Notes: generated from the letters alone by a model not told the origin. DNA of 51,628 nucleotides from Burkholderiaceae bacterium (GCA_022843955.1 JALHMQ010000031.1:1-51628), one strand, 5' to 3'; positions 37,354 through 46,761 are shown, counted from the first letter of the stretch. Program-made: numbers and translations.

Positions 37354-37381
37354 GCGGTGCGCGCGACGTCGCGCGCACCGC
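37354..37381. terminator. 28-base perfect palindrome, likely end of the lpx-rnhB run
   Basis: Two 14-base halves (GCGGTGCGCGCGAC and its exact reverse complement) abut without spacer, five bases after the methyltransferase stop. As RNA it would form a very stable hairpin. There is no T tract on either side, so it may act with Rho, block 3' exonucleases, or be a protein site. The rest of the 272-base gap to ppsR (37382-37621) shows no gene I can support. Confidence 0.5.
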
Positions 37382-37621
37382 TGACCGGCCAACCGTCGTC
37401 GTGTCGGCCCATCGCTGCTGGAGGCAGGCATGCTGAGCAGGTGGCTCGATCGCACCGCAAGGCTGGCGTCGAAGCGGGTGCCAGGGGCACAAAGCGTGAT
37501 GCGGACTGCTTACGAGCCCGACCCGGCCTGGACTGCGGCTGCCGCCGACGCGCGAGTGGATGTCTCTACGGCTGCCGTGACGCGGCGCGTGCGGTCCGCC
37601 ATTGCAGCCGTCGTTCCGGCT

Positions 37622-38461
37622 TCAGTACGAGTGCCGCTCCAGCCGCACCTCATGCATGATCGTCGCGGCGATCTCTTCGATCGACTTGGTGGTCGACGAC
37701 AGCCAGCGGATGCCTTCGCGCCGCATCATCGCTTCGGCGGCGGCAACTTCCTCGCGGCAGTTCTCCAGCGACGCGTAACGGCTGTTCGGGCGCCGTTCAT
37801 GGCGCACCTCGGCCAGGCGCTCGGGCGCAATCGACAGCCCGAACAGCTTCTGGCGGTGCGCGGGCAGCGCGCTGGGCAACTCATCGCGCTCGAAGTCTTC
37901 CGGGATCAGCGGGTAGTTGGCGGCCTTCACGCCGTACTGCATGGCCAGGTAGAGGCTGGTCGGTGTCTTGCCGCTGCGCGAGACGCCGACCAGGATCACG
38001 TCGGCCTGCGCCAGACCCTTGGCCGACTGCCCATCATCGTGTGCCAGCGAAAAATTGATCGCCTCGATGCGCGCCTTGTAGTCCTCCGAATCGGAAATGT
38101 TGTGCGAACGGCCGATCGAGTGACTGGACTTGACCCCGAGTTCATGTTCCAGCGGTTCAACGAACGATTCGAACAGATCGAGCAGCAAGGCGTCCGCCGC
38201 CCGCAACTCGGCGTTCACCACCGGGTTGACCAGCGTCGAGAACACGATTGGCCGGCGACCGTCGCGCTCGCGCGCTTCGGTGATGCGAGCGACCGCCTCG
38301 CGGGCCTTCTCGACGCTGTCGATGAACGGTACGCGCTGCTGGCGGTAGCGCAGTGTCTCGAACTGCGTCATCACGCTGTGACCGAGCGTTTCGGCAGTGA
38401 TGCCGGTGCCGTCCGAGACGAAGAACACGGTGCGTTCGGACGAGCCGTGGCGATCCGGCAT
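37622..38461 (-). CDS. ppsR: PEP synthase regulatory protein (kinase/pyrophosphorylase)
   Basis: A 279-residue DUF299-family protein that inactivates PEP synthase by ADP-dependent phosphorylation of a threonine and reactivates it by phosphorolysis. The N-terminus has [16 protein letters not shown]. The central [19 protein letters not shown] and the P-loop-like [15 protein letters not shown] (159-173) are diagnostic, with NYPLIPEDF after them. Divergent from ppsA, its substrate, sharing a 185-base control region; PPSR/ppsA pairing fixes the target as PpsA rather than pyruvate phosphate dikinase. Confidence 0.96.
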   Translation of the reverse strand: MPDRHGSSERTVFFVSDGTGITAETLGHSVMTQFETLRYRQQRVPFIDSVEKAREAVARITEARERDGRRPIVFSTLVNPVVNAELRAADALLLDLFESFVEPLEHELGVKSSHSIGRSHNISDSEDYKARIEAINFSLAHDDGQSAKGLAQADVILVGVSRSGKTPTSLYLAMQYGVKAANYPLIPEDFERDELPSALPAHRQKLFGLSIAPERLAEVRHERRPNSRYASLENCREEVAAAEAMMRREGIRWLSSTTKSIEEIAATIMHEVRLERHSY

Positions 38462-38500
38462 GTGAGTGATCCGCGTTAAGGGTGAAGAAGGGTGAGTCGG

Positions 38501-38518
38501 TAGAATCCCGCGGATTCT
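38501..38518. promoter_or_regulatory. Inverted repeat overlapping a -10-like box between ppsR and ppsA
   Basis: AGAATCC (38502-38508) and GGATTCT (38512-38518) are perfect inverted arms around CGC. The left arm overlaps TAGAAT (38501-38506), a plausible -10 for ppsA. The geometry suits an operator bound by a dimeric regulator. It does not match the E. coli Cra site pattern. The regulator is unknown. Confidence 0.45.
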
Positions 38519-38646
38519 GGCATAGCGAAATCAGGGCCATCGCGCATGCCTTAGAGCGTCTGTCGCCGGAGCGGGCGTCCACGCCCGCGCCCGCGGGATC
38601 GGCGTCGATTCGCGCAGGATTCGAGCATTTGACGCAAGGAGAGGCA

Positions 38647-41031
38647 ATGCAGCGCGGAAAGTACGTGATCCCGTTCAGCCAGCTACGCATGGGGGACGTG
38701 GAGCAGGTGGGCGGCAAGAACGCATCGCTGGGCGAGATGCTCAGTCAGCTGACCGACGAAGGCATCCGCGTCCCGGACGGGTTTGCCACCACCGCCGAAG
38801 CATTCCGCGAGTTCCTGCGCGACAACCGCATCAAAGAGAAGATCGATGCCCGCCTGGCCGCGCTCGACGTCGAGGACGTACGCGCCCTGGCGCAAGCCGG
38901 CACCGAGATCCGCCAGTGGGTGATCGATGCCCCGTTCCCGCCGGCGCTCGACGCCGAGATCCGCAGCTTCTACGACTGGCTCAAGGCAGGCACCGCTGAC
39001 ATTCCAGTGGCGGTGCGCTCCAGCGCCACGGCCGAAGACCTGCCCGATGCATCGTTTGCCGGCCAGCAGGAAACCTACCTGAACGTGGTCGGCGTCGATG
39101 CCGTGATCGAGCGCGTGAAGCACGTGTTCGCCTCGCTCTACAACGATCGTGCGATCGCTTATCGCGTACACAAGGGCTTCGCGCACGCCGAAGTGGCGCT
39201 GTCGGCCGGCATCCAGCGCATGGTGCGCTCTGACAAGGGCGCAGCCGGCGTCATGTTCACGATGGATACCGAATCGGGCTTCGACGGCGTGGTGTTCATC
39301 ACGTCGAGCTACGGTCTGGGCGAGACCGTGGTGCAAGGTGCGGTGAACCCGGACGAGTTCTACGTCCACAAGCCGATGCTCAAGGCCGGCAAGTTCCCGC
39401 TGATCCGACGCAACCTGGGCTCCAAGCTGATCAAGATGGAGTTCGATCCGCAAGCCGACGGCAACGGCCGCACCGTGCGCACCGTCGACGTTGCAGACGC
39501 CGATCGCGACCGCTTTTCGCTCACCGACGACGACGTCCTTGAACTGGCGCGCTACGCCGTCATCATCGAGGCGCACTACGGTCGGCCGATGGACATCGAG
39601 TGGGGCAAGGACGGCATCGACGGCAAGCTCTACATCCTGCAGGCGCGGCCGGAAACCGTGAAGTCGCAGGCGCACACACAGGTGCAGCAGCGCTTCAAGT
39701 TGAAGGGTTCGTCGCGTGTGTTGGCCGAAGGCCGCGCCATCGGCCAGAAGATCGGCATCGGCAAGGTGGTGGTGATCAAGAACGCTGAGCAGATGGAACG
39801 GGTGCAGGCGGGCGATGTGCTCGTCACCGACATGACCGACCCCAACTGGGAGCCGGTGATGAAGCGCGCCGCCGCGATCGTGACCAACCGTGGTGGACGC
39901 ACCTGCCACGCGGCGATCATCGCGCGAGAACTCGGCATCCCGGCCGTGGTGGGCTGCGGTGACGCCACCAGCGCGCTGGCCGACGGCACCGAGGTCACAG
40001 TCTCCTGCGCCGAAGGCGACACCGGACATATCTACGAAGGCCGACTCGCGATGGAAGTGGAGACCGTGCAGCAGGGCGCGATGCCGCCGCTCGCGGTCAA
40101 GATCATGATGAACGTCGGCAATCCGCAGCTGGCGTTCGATTTCCAGTCGCTGCCCAACGCTGGCGTCGGTCTGGCGCGCCTCGAATTCATCATCAACAAC
40201 AACATCGGCGTGCACCCGAAGGCGGTGCTCGAGTATCCGAACGTCGACGCGAAACTGAAGACAGCGGTCGAGTCACTGGCGCGCGGTTACGCCAGCCCAC
40301 GTGCTTTCTTCGAAGCCAAGCTGTCCGAGGGCATTTCCACCATCGCCGCCGCCTTCTGGCCGAAGCCGGTGATCGTGCGGATGAGCGACTTCAAGAGCAA
40401 CGAGTACAAGAAGCTGATCGGCGGTTCGCGCTATGAGCCGGACGAAGAAAATCCGATGCTCGGTTTCCGCGGGGCGGCACGTTACATCGCCGAGAGCTTC
40501 CGTGAGCCCTTCGCGATGGAGTGCGAAGCGCTCAAGCACGTGCGCAACACCATGGGCCTGGTCAATGTCGAGATCATGGTGCCGTTCGTGCGCACGCTGG
40601 GTGAGGCCAAGCGCGTCACCGAATTGCTGGCCGAGCATGGCCTCAAGCGCGGCGAAAATGGCCTGCGCCTCATCATGATGTGCGAGGTGCCATCCAACGC
40701 CGTACTGGCCGAGCAGTTCCTGGAGTACTTCGACGGCTTCTCGATTGGCTCCAACGACCTGACCCAGCTGACACTCGGCCTCGACCGCGACTCCGGCCTG
40801 GTGGCCGCCGGCTTCGACGAGCGCGACCCGGCCGTCAAGGCGCTGTTGTCCATGGCGATCCAGGCCTGCCGCAAGCTGAACCGCTACATCGGCATCTGCG
40901 GCCAGGGGCCATCCGACCACGTCGACTTCGCCCAGTGGCTGGTGGAACAGGGGATCGAGTCGATCTCGCTGAACCCCGACACGGTGGTCGACACCTGGAA
41001 GCGGCTCGCCAGGTCGGCAAGACCCCGCTGA
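38647..41031 (+). CDS. ppsA: Phosphoenolpyruvate synthase
   Basis: A 794-residue enzyme that converts pyruvate, ATP and water to PEP, AMP and phosphate for gluconeogenesis. The N-terminal ATP-grasp domain has [11 protein letters not shown] and [20 protein letters not shown]. The swivelling phosphohistidine domain has [17 protein letters not shown] with catalytic His421, the same number as in E. coli. The C-terminal TIM barrel has [16 protein letters not shown] and the cysteine motif GICGQGPSD. Start at ATG 38647 follows AAGGAGAGG; open sequence from 38482 is not protein-like. Regulated by the divergent PpsR. Confidence 0.97.
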   Translation: MQRGKYVIPFSQLRMGDVEQVGGKNASLGEMLSQLTDEGIRVPDGFATTAEAFREFLRDNRIKEKIDARLAALDVEDVRALAQAGTEIRQWVIDAPFPPALDAEIRSFYDWLKAGTADIPVAVRSSATAEDLPDASFAGQQETYLNVVGVDAVIERVKHVFASLYNDRAIAYRVHKGFAHAEVALSAGIQRMVRSDKGAAGVMFTMDTESGFDGVVFITSSYGLGETVVQGAVNPDEFYVHKPMLKAGKFPLIRRNLGSKLIKMEFDPQADGNGRTVRTVDVADADRDRFSLTDDDVLELARYAVIIEAHYGRPMDIEWGKDGIDGKLYILQARPETVKSQAHTQVQQRFKLKGSSRVLAEGRAIGQKIGIGKVVVIKNAEQMERVQAGDVLVTDMTDPNWEPVMKRAAAIVTNRGGRTCHAAIIARELGIPAVVGCGDATSALADGTEVTVSCAEGDTGHIYEGRLAMEVETVQQGAMPPLAVKIMMNVGNPQLAFDFQSLPNAGVGLARLEFIINNNIGVHPKAVLEYPNVDAKLKTAVESLARGYASPRAFFEAKLSEGISTIAAAFWPKPVIVRMSDFKSNEYKKLIGGSRYEPDEENPMLGFRGAARYIAESFREPFAMECEALKHVRNTMGLVNVEIMVPFVRTLGEAKRVTELLAEHGLKRGENGLRLIMMCEVPSNAVLAEQFLEYFDGFSIGSNDLTQLTLGLDRDSGLVAAGFDERDPAVKALLSMAIQACRKLNRYIGICGQGPSDHVDFAQWLVEQGIESISLNPDTVVDTWKRLARSARPR

Positions 41032-41217
41032 TCGCGCGAAGCGCCTAGGAGGCTGGCCCCCGGCGCTCCGCGCGCCCCGCATTAGGACGCTTCATCGCGC
41101 GAGCTTGACGGCTCGTCCGTTACGTCCCCCGCGCTGCGCCTGATCGGGTAGCCTTCGCCCGCAACGTCCTCGGTCCTGTTCCTTGCGGCCGTTTCGCCCC
41201 GCTTCCCCGGAGGTTTC

Positions 41218-41640
41218 ATGAGTGCGTATGTCGCGTGGTTCGTGGTCGGCTTCGTCTTGCTGATTGCCGAACTGCTGAGCGGCACCTTCTATCTTCTGGT
41301 ACTCGCCGTGGCCGCCGGGGTGGCCGCGCTGACGGCGCTGGCTGGCGGCTCGATGCCCCTGCAACTGGTGGTCGCCGCCGCCATCGGTCTGGCCGGGTCG
41401 CTGTGGCTGCGCCGCGCACGTGCGGGTCGTGCCGGCGCTACGACTGCCGACGCAATGCAGAACCTGGATGTCGGTCAGCCCGTGCGCATCGACCACTGGA
41501 CCACGGCACGCACTGCTCGTGCCAGCTATCGCGGTGCCGAGTGGGACGTCGAACTGGTTGCCGGCGAAGAGGCGCGACCCGGCGACTTCGTCATCCGCGA
41601 GATCCACGGCAGCCGCCTGGTGGTGGCGGCGAGGCGCTGA
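41218..41640 (+). CDS. NfeD-like membrane protein
   Basis: A 140-residue protein with two or three membrane segments (about residues 4-65) and a C-terminal OB-fold (about 80-140), including NLDVGQPVRI and YRGAEWDVEL, the short NfeD/YbbK pattern. These proteins work with stomatin-type partners in membrane domains; the partner gene is next, 36 bases downstream. GGAGG precedes the ATG. The 186 bases between ppsA and this gene hold no gene and no clear terminator. Confidence 0.87.
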   Translation: MSAYVAWFVVGFVLLIAELLSGTFYLLVLAVAAGVAALTALAGGSMPLQLVVAAAIGLAGSLWLRRARAGRAGATTADAMQNLDVGQPVRIDHWTTARTARASYRGAEWDVELVAGEEARPGDFVIREIHGSRLVVAARR

Positions 41641-41676
41641 CATCCTTCCTGAAGAACCTTCACTGACGAGGCGGTA

Positions 41677-42618
41677 ATGAACGCATTCATTCCGGACGGC
41701 CTGACCATCATCTCCCTGGTGCTGCTTGGGGTCGTGATCACCTTCGTGATCCAGGCGGTGCGCATCGTGCCGCAGCAGCACGCCTGGGTCGTGGAGCGCT
41801 TGGGCAAGTACCACGGCACGCTGCTGCCGGGCCTGAACATCCTGATCCCGTTCGTCGACAAGGTCGCCTACAAGCACGTCTTGAAGGAGGTGCCGCTGGA
41901 TGTTCCCAGCCAGGTCTGCATCACACGCGACAACACCCAGCTTGCGGTGGATGGCGTGCTGTACTTCCAGGTCACCGATCCGCAGCGCGCCAGCTACGGT
42001 TCCAGCAACTACATCGTCGCCATTACCCAGTTGGCGCAGACCACGCTGCGCTCGGTCATCGGCAAGCTCGAGCTGGACAAGACGTTCGAGGAGCGCGAGT
42101 TCATCAACCACAGCATCGTCGGCTCGATCGACGAGGCAGCGATGAACTGGGGTGTGAAGGTGCTGCGCTACGAGATCAAGGACCTGACGCCGCCGGCCGA
42201 GATCCTGCGTTCGATGCAGGCGCAGATCACCGCCGAACGCGAGAAGCGCGCGCTGATCGCTTCGTCCGAGGGCCGCAAGCAGGAACAGATCAACATCGCC
42301 ACCGGCCAGAAAGAAGCGGCGATCGCCAAGTCCGAAGGCGACAAGCAGGCGGCGATCAACAACGCGCAGGGCGAGGCGGCCGCAGTGCTGGCGGTGGCCG
42401 AGGCGACCGCCGAGGCGATCCGCAAGGTTGCGCAGTCGATCGGCGTGCCGGGCGGGATGGAGGCGGTCAACCTTAAAGTGGCCGAGCGCTACGTGGATGC
42501 CTTCGGCAATCTCGCCAAGACCAATAACGCGCTGATCATTCCGGCCAACTTGGCAGACGTCGGCGGCTTGATCGCCGCCGCCATGACCGTGGTCAAGTCA
42601 CAACAGCCGGTTCGCTAG
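41677..42618 (+). CDS. SPFH/stomatin-family membrane protein, QmcA-like
   Basis: A 313-residue protein with one N-terminal membrane segment (about 8-28), then a Band 7/SPFH domain starting RIVPQQHAWVVERLGKYHGT and containing YFQVTDPQRASYGSSNY. A long Ala/Glu/Lys coiled coil runs from about 180 to 270 (REKRALIASSEGRKQEQINI). SPFH proteins form oligomeric cages that organise membrane regions and proteases. Pairing with NfeD is the conserved context. HflK/HflC are less likely because the gene is not next to hflX or a second SPFH gene. Confidence 0.9.
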   Translation: MNAFIPDGLTIISLVLLGVVITFVIQAVRIVPQQHAWVVERLGKYHGTLLPGLNILIPFVDKVAYKHVLKEVPLDVPSQVCITRDNTQLAVDGVLYFQVTDPQRASYGSSNYIVAITQLAQTTLRSVIGKLELDKTFEEREFINHSIVGSIDEAAMNWGVKVLRYEIKDLTPPAEILRSMQAQITAEREKRALIASSEGRKQEQINIATGQKEAAIAKSEGDKQAAINNAQGEAAAVLAVAEATAEAIRKVAQSIGVPGGMEAVNLKVAERYVDAFGNLAKTNNALIIPANLADVGGLIAAAMTVVKSQQPVR

Positions 42619-42623
42619 CTAGG

Positions 42624-42797
42624 ATGGAATTCCTGCTGGCCGCATTGGGTGTGGTCTTTGCCGTCTGGATGATCCTGACGGCGCGCAAGCGCAACCGTAA
42701 GCTGCCGCAGCAGCCTGCCGAGATCAGGCAGGCGCAGAAAGTCAAAGGAGACAACGGTGCGGAACAGGGCCAGCCAGCGCGAGACGGGGACGACTGA
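42624..42797 (+). CDS. 57-residue single-pass membrane protein, unknown
   Basis: A short frame from the ATG at 42624 to TGA at 42795-42797. Residues 2-19 (EFLLAALGVVFAVWMILT) form one membrane segment, followed by the basic stretch ARKRNRK and a hydrophilic, Gln/Asp-rich cytoplasmic tail. The positive-inside pattern is that of a genuine small membrane protein. It begins 5 bases after the stomatin gene stop and 39 bases before the next gene, which makes co-transcription likely. I do not recognise the family. The ribosome binding site is weak. Confidence 0.6.
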   Translation: MEFLLAALGVVFAVWMILTARKRNRKLPQQPAEIRQAQKVKGDNGAEQGQPARDGDD

Positions 42798-42836
42798 CGA
42801 CGGCGATCTCACTCGTCTGAATGCGCGGAGCGCAGC

Positions 42837-44750
42837 GTGAGTGCGCCCACCATCAGCACCGGCATCAAGCAGATCCTCGCACCGCACGTGCCGTTTTCGC
42901 AGATGGCCGATGCTGATCTGGACTTCCTGGCGGCGTCGGTCGAGGTGGCGTACTTCAGTCCTGGCGAGGTGATCCTGGCGCCTTCGGACAAGGCGCCCGA
43001 GCATTGCTACATCGTCAAGCAGGGCCGCGCGCGCGGCGCGCGCGCAGAAGGGACTGCCCCCACGCCCGTGCCCGAGTTCGAGGCCGGACCGGGTGAGTGC
43101 TTTCCCGTCGGTGCATTGCTGGCCAATCGGCCAGTCACGCTGACCTACTCCGCCACCAGCGATCTGTTCTGCTTCGTCCTGTCGCATGCGAAGTTTGATC
43201 AGCTGACCCGGCGCAGCCCGGCATTTCTCGACTTCTGTACCCGTCGACTGGGTTCGCTGCTGGACCTGTCGCGCCAGCAGATGCAGGCGAGCTACGCGGC
43301 CGAAGCAAGCGCCGAGCGCACCATGGGAATGACGCTGGCGGCGCTGGTGCGCGGCAAGCCGATCATGTGCAGCCCGGACGACTCGCTGCGCGAGGCCTTC
43401 ACGCGGATGAACAAGAGCCATGTCGGCTCGGTGATCGTGGCCGAGGACCATCCGGGCGGCGAGGAGGTGCTGGGCATCCTCACCCGCACCGACCTGATCG
43501 GCCGCGTGATCCTGCCGCAACTGCCGCTGGACACACGCATCGGCGATGTCATGACGCGCGACGTGATGACGCTCGACGCCAACGCCACCGCGGCTGACGC
43601 CACGCTGCTGATGGCCGAGTACTCGATCCGGCACATTCCAGTGGTGCAGAGTCGGGGTGGGGTCACTCGTGTGGTCGGCGTTGTCTCGGAGCGCGACCTG
43701 TTTGCGCTGCAACGACTGTCTGTCCGCCAACTCGCCGTGGCCACCCGCCGTGCCGACGATCCGTCGGCACTGGCCGCGGTGGCGCTCGACATCCGGCGGC
43801 TGTCGCATCACCTGGTGGCGCAAGGCGTGGCTGCCGCTCAACTGACCAAGCTCATCAGCCATCTGAACGATCAGCTGACGCAGCGCCTGCTGACCCTCGG
43901 CTGCGGCAAGTTCGGTCTCAAGCGCGACGCGTTCTGCTGGCTGGCGCTGGGCAGCGAGGGCCGTAGCGAACAGACGATCGCCACCGACCAGGACAACGGC
44001 ATCGTCTACGTCGACGGCGAGGCCAGCCGCGACCAACTGCTGCAGTTCGCCGATTGGGTCAACCGCGGCCTGGCAGATGCCGGCTTTCCCCTGTGCAAGG
44101 GAAACATCATGGCGCGCAACCCGCAGTGGTGCGGCAGCGCGGCCTACTGGAGCCAGTTGTTTGCCGACTGGATCGACCGCGGCGACCCGAAAGCGCTGCT
44201 CAACGCCAGCGTGTTCTTCGACTTCCGCGGCATCTTCGGCAATCGGGCACTGGCGTCATCATTGCGTCAGGAAGTGGTGGCGCGAGCGCGCTCCACGCCG
44301 CGCTTTTTGAAGCAGATGTCGGATAACGCGCTGCGCAACCGCCCGCCGATCAAGGGTGGCCTGTTCGACGGGGTGTTCGGCGACAGCGTCGGCGATCCGG
44401 TCGATCTCAAAATGCACGGCACGGTGCCCTTCGTCGATGCCGCCCGCATCTGGTCGCTGGGCGCCGGATTGAGCGACACCAACACCAGCGCCCGGCTGCG
44501 GCATCTGGCCGAGCAGGAGAAGGTGCCGGCAATCGACGTCGAAGGTTGGATCGATGCGTTCGAGTTCCTGCAGCTGATGCGGCTGCGCGAGCAGCACCGG
44601 CGCGGCGAGCAGCCTGACGCCGCCCACGACGCCAATCCCAATGTGGTCGATCCGCGCGCGCTTTCTCCGCTCGACCGGCGCATCCTGAAGGAAAGCTTCC
44701 GTCAGGCGCGCAAGGTGCAGCAGCGGCTCGAACTCGACTTTCCCGGCTAG
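42837..44750 (+). CDS. Cyclic-nucleotide-binding/CBS/DUF294 nucleotidyltransferase-like protein
   Basis: A 637-residue soluble signalling protein in four parts. There is a CRP-like cNMP-binding domain (about 5-135), a CBS pair (about 165-290: GKPIMCSPDDSLREAF, and the second containing SIRHIPVV), a GlnD-like DUF294 nucleotidyltransferase core (about 330-480: LGSEGRSEQTIATDQDNGIVY) and a helical DUF294 C-terminal domain. The Gly-Ser and Thr-Asp-Gln-Asp residues of the transferase are intact, so catalysis is possible, but no substrate is established. In other proteobacteria it is paired with the same exonuclease and often a sodium:solute symporter; no symporter is present here. Starts at GTG with GGAG upstream. 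Confidence 0.88.
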   Translation: MSAPTISTGIKQILAPHVPFSQMADADLDFLAASVEVAYFSPGEVILAPSDKAPEHCYIVKQGRARGARAEGTAPTPVPEFEAGPGECFPVGALLANRPVTLTYSATSDLFCFVLSHAKFDQLTRRSPAFLDFCTRRLGSLLDLSRQQMQASYAAEASAERTMGMTLAALVRGKPIMCSPDDSLREAFTRMNKSHVGSVIVAEDHPGGEEVLGILTRTDLIGRVILPQLPLDTRIGDVMTRDVMTLDANATAADATLLMAEYSIRHIPVVQSRGGVTRVVGVVSERDLFALQRLSVRQLAVATRRADDPSALAAVALDIRRLSHHLVAQGVAAAQLTKLISHLNDQLTQRLLTLGCGKFGLKRDAFCWLALGSEGRSEQTIATDQDNGIVYVDGEASRDQLLQFADWVNRGLADAGFPLCKGNIMARNPQWCGSAAYWSQLFADWIDRGDPKALLNASVFFDFRGIFGNRALASSLRQEVVARARSTPRFLKQMSDNALRNRPPIKGGLFDGVFGDSVGDPVDLKMHGTVPFVDAARIWSLGAGLSDTNTSARLRHLAEQEKVPAIDVEGWIDAFEFLQLMRLREQHRRGEQPDAAHDANPNVVDPRALSPLDRRILKESFRQARKVQQRLELDFPG

Positions 44751-44759
44751 GAGCGGACC

Positions 44760-45392
44760 ATGTTCGGTCTGCTCAAGCGCCTGGGACTCGTTGGCAGCGA
44801 CGACAGCGCACCGGAGCGCTGGGTCGTCGTGGACGTCGAGACCAGCGGCCTCGATATGTCGCAAGATGGCCTCATTTCCATCGGCGGCGTGGCCATGCGC
44901 TCCGATGGCCGCGTGCTGCCGGCTGAGAGCTTCGAGATCATCTACCGGCAGAACATCGCCAGCACGCGCGAGAACATCCTGGTGCACGGCATTGGCGTGC
45001 AGGCGCAGCAGCAGGGCGCGGAGCCAGCCGAAGCGACACGCCAGTTTCTCGACTTCGTCGGCATCAGTCCGATCCTGGCCTTTCACGCGCCCTTTGACCG
45101 CGGCTTTCTCGGGCGGGCGGTCAAGGTGTTCGTCAACCAGCCGTTCGACAATCCATGGCTCGACCTGGCCGAACTCGCACCGGCGCTCGATCCGAAGGCC
45201 GGCCTCAAGTCGCTCGATGAGTGGCTCAACCGCTACGACATCCGGGTAACGGCGCGCCACTCGGCCGCGGCCGATGCCTTCGCCACGGCGCTGCTGGCCG
45301 CGCGCCTGCTGCCTGAGGCGCGCCGGCAGGGCGTCCAGGACTTTCGCGCGATGCAGAAGATGGCGCGCGAAGCGAAGTGGCTCAGTTCCTGA
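44760..45392 (+). CDS. DnaQ-like 3'-5' exonuclease
   Basis: A 210-residue DEDDh exonuclease. The acidic residues are in VVVDVETSGLDM, the second Asp in FHAPFDRGFLG, and the final His-Asp in ARHSAAADAFATALL. There is no polymerase or other domain. The gene follows the DUF294 gene by 9 bases with AGGAG between, a pairing seen across proteobacteria, so the two probably act together. It is unlike DNA polymerase III epsilon in length and context. Confidence 0.88.
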   Translation: MFGLLKRLGLVGSDDSAPERWVVVDVETSGLDMSQDGLISIGGVAMRSDGRVLPAESFEIIYRQNIASTRENILVHGIGVQAQQQGAEPAEATRQFLDFVGISPILAFHAPFDRGFLGRAVKVFVNQPFDNPWLDLAELAPALDPKAGLKSLDEWLNRYDIRVTARHSAAADAFATALLAARLLPEARRQGVQDFRAMQKMAREAKWLSS

Positions 45393-45417
45393 CCTGCTCC
45401 GTTGCGCACCTGTGCGG

Positions 45418-46221
45418 TCAAGCGCGGTCGAGCGCCGCGATCCAGGCGATCGTCCGGTAGCGGACTTCGACCGTGCCGTGATGCGCGTGGTCGCTGAAGA
45501 CGGCCGCAAGATGCACATCGATCTGCGCCCCCGCCGCACTGTCGGGCCGCGGCATGTACGAGCGCGAATAGACGAGGCTCTTCAGCCCGCCCAGGTCGAG
45601 GGCGTGGGCATGGGCCAGCTCAATGCTCGGTGGCGACGCCTTGCCGAAGAACACTGCCAGGGCGGAGCGGCCCTGCCGTGCCGCCTGTTGCGCCACGCGT
45701 TGCGGCCCACCCCAGCGGGTGAAGACCTGATCGAGCGCACGGTTGAGCGGATGAGTTGCCACCCGGTCGTTCCAGATGATTGCCGCGCTCGCGCCCGGCC
45801 GCAGGATGCGCAGGCACTCGGCGCGCGCACGCTGCGGATCAAACCAGTGGAATGCCTGCGCCGCGGTCACGAGGTCGATCGAACCGGCCGCCAGGCCGGT
45901 CGCCTCGGCGCTGCCGTCCACGCTCCGATAGCGCGGCGACTCACTCAGCAGCGCATCGGCGGCGGCGCGCATCTGTGCATTCGGTTCCACCGCGCTGACC
46001 TGCCAGCCGCGCTCGATCAGCCCGCGAGTGAGCAGCCCGGTCCCGGCACCCAGGTCGGCGATGTGCGATGCCGGGTGCAGCGCCGCCGCTGACCCCAAGG
46101 CGTCGAACAACGCCGCCGGATAGGCTGGCCGCGCCCGCACATAGTCGTTCACCTTGCTGGAGAAGACGCTTGTCACGCCACCGCTGGCGGCATACGCGGC
46201 CCCAAGGTCAGGCGAACTCAT
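45418..46221 (-). CDS. Class I SAM-dependent methyltransferase
   Basis: A 267-residue Methyltransferase_11-type protein. DYVRARPAYPAALFDAL precedes motif I IADLGAGTGLLTRGL, then the acidic residue in VSAVEPNAQMRAAA and DLVTAAQAFHWFD. This YxxxRPxYP-type N-terminus with the AFHWF motif is typical of a widespread family of unknown substrate. It is alone on its strand, convergent with the exonuclease and 42 bases downstream of smpB. Confidence 0.85.
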   Translation of the reverse strand: MSSPDLGAAYAASGGVTSVFSSKVNDYVRARPAYPAALFDALGSAAALHPASHIADLGAGTGLLTRGLIERGWQVSAVEPNAQMRAAADALLSESPRYRSVDGSAEATGLAAGSIDLVTAAQAFHWFDPQRARAECLRILRPGASAAIIWNDRVATHPLNRALDQVFTRWGGPQRVAQQAARQGRSALAVFFGKASPPSIELAHAHALDLGGLKSLVYSRSYMPRPDSAAGAQIDVHLAAVFSDHAHHGTVEVRYRTIAWIAALDRA

Positions 46222-46263
46222 GCGTGGTTTACGACATTGCGTGGCGTTGCCGGCGATGCCGCG

Positions 46264-46713
46264 CTAGCGCGTGCGCTGCTTGAGCAGGCGGCTTTGTTCA
46301 CGCTTCCAGTCCTTTTCGGCCTCGGCATCGCGCTTTTCGAACTGCCGCTTGCCCTTGGCCAGACCAATCTCGATCTTGATCAGGCCTTTGCTGAAGTGCA
46401 TGTCCAGCGGCACCAGCGAGTAGCCGGCACGCTCCACCTTGCCGATCAGCTTGCGGATCTCGGGCGCCTTGAGAAGCAGCTTGCGGGTGCGGGTCGGGTC
46501 CGGCGTGATGTGGGTCGAGGCGGTCTTCAGCGGGGTGATGTGAGCATTGAGAAGGAAAATTTCCTCGTCCCGCACGATGACGTAGGCCTCGCGCACGTGC
46601 ACCTGCCCGGAGCGGATCGATTTCACCTCCCATCCTTCGAGCACCAGGCCGGCTTCGAACCGTTCCTCGATCGAATAGTCGTGGAATGCCTTCTTGTTCT
46701 GGGCGATGGACAT
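46264..46713 (-). CDS. smpB: SsrA-binding protein SmpB
   Basis: A 149-residue partner of tmRNA in rescue of stalled ribosomes. It begins [22 protein letters not shown], has the OB-fold motif [14 protein letters not shown] and the basic C-terminal tail [18 protein letters not shown] that sits in the ribosomal A site. The ATG at 46713 is the family start; open frame continues upstream into the ratA gap. Divergent from ratA, as in many Beta- and Gammaproteobacteria. The ssrA RNA gene is not in this window. Confidence 0.97.
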   Translation of the reverse strand: MSIAQNKKAFHDYSIEERFEAGLVLEGWEVKSIRSGQVHVREAYVIVRDEEIFLLNAHITPLKTASTHITPDPTRTRKLLLKAPEIRKLIGKVERAGYSLVPLDMHFSKGLIKIEIGLAKGKRQFEKRDAEAEKDWKREQSRLLKQRTR

Positions 46714-46755
46714 GGACGCTGCGGGGGGACGCTGAAGGGACGAGACGGTCGTCCT

Positions 46756-46761
46756 TAGAAT
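46756..46761 (+). promoter_or_regulatory. Candidate -10 box for ratA
   Basis: TAGAAT followed by CG lies 50 bases before the ratA ATG in the 97-base gap between divergent smpB and ratA. It resembles the box at ppsA. No clear -35 is visible. Confidence 0.35.

Noticed and set aside
37430-37621. Possible small gene starting at 37430 before ppsR
   Set aside because: The frame runs on antisense through ppsR, its first 60 residues match nothing I recognise, and no ribosome binding site is evident.
38482-38646. N-terminal extension of ppsA from the ATG at 38482
   Set aside because: The 55 extra residues lack homology and overlap the presumed promoter and dyad. A strong ribosome binding site directly precedes the ATG at 38647, which gives the family length.
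42837-44750. DUF294 protein as a second GlnD
   Set aside because: It shares only the nucleotidyltransferase core. It lacks HD and ACT domains and carries cNMP and CBS domains instead; the true glnD is at 18260-20815.
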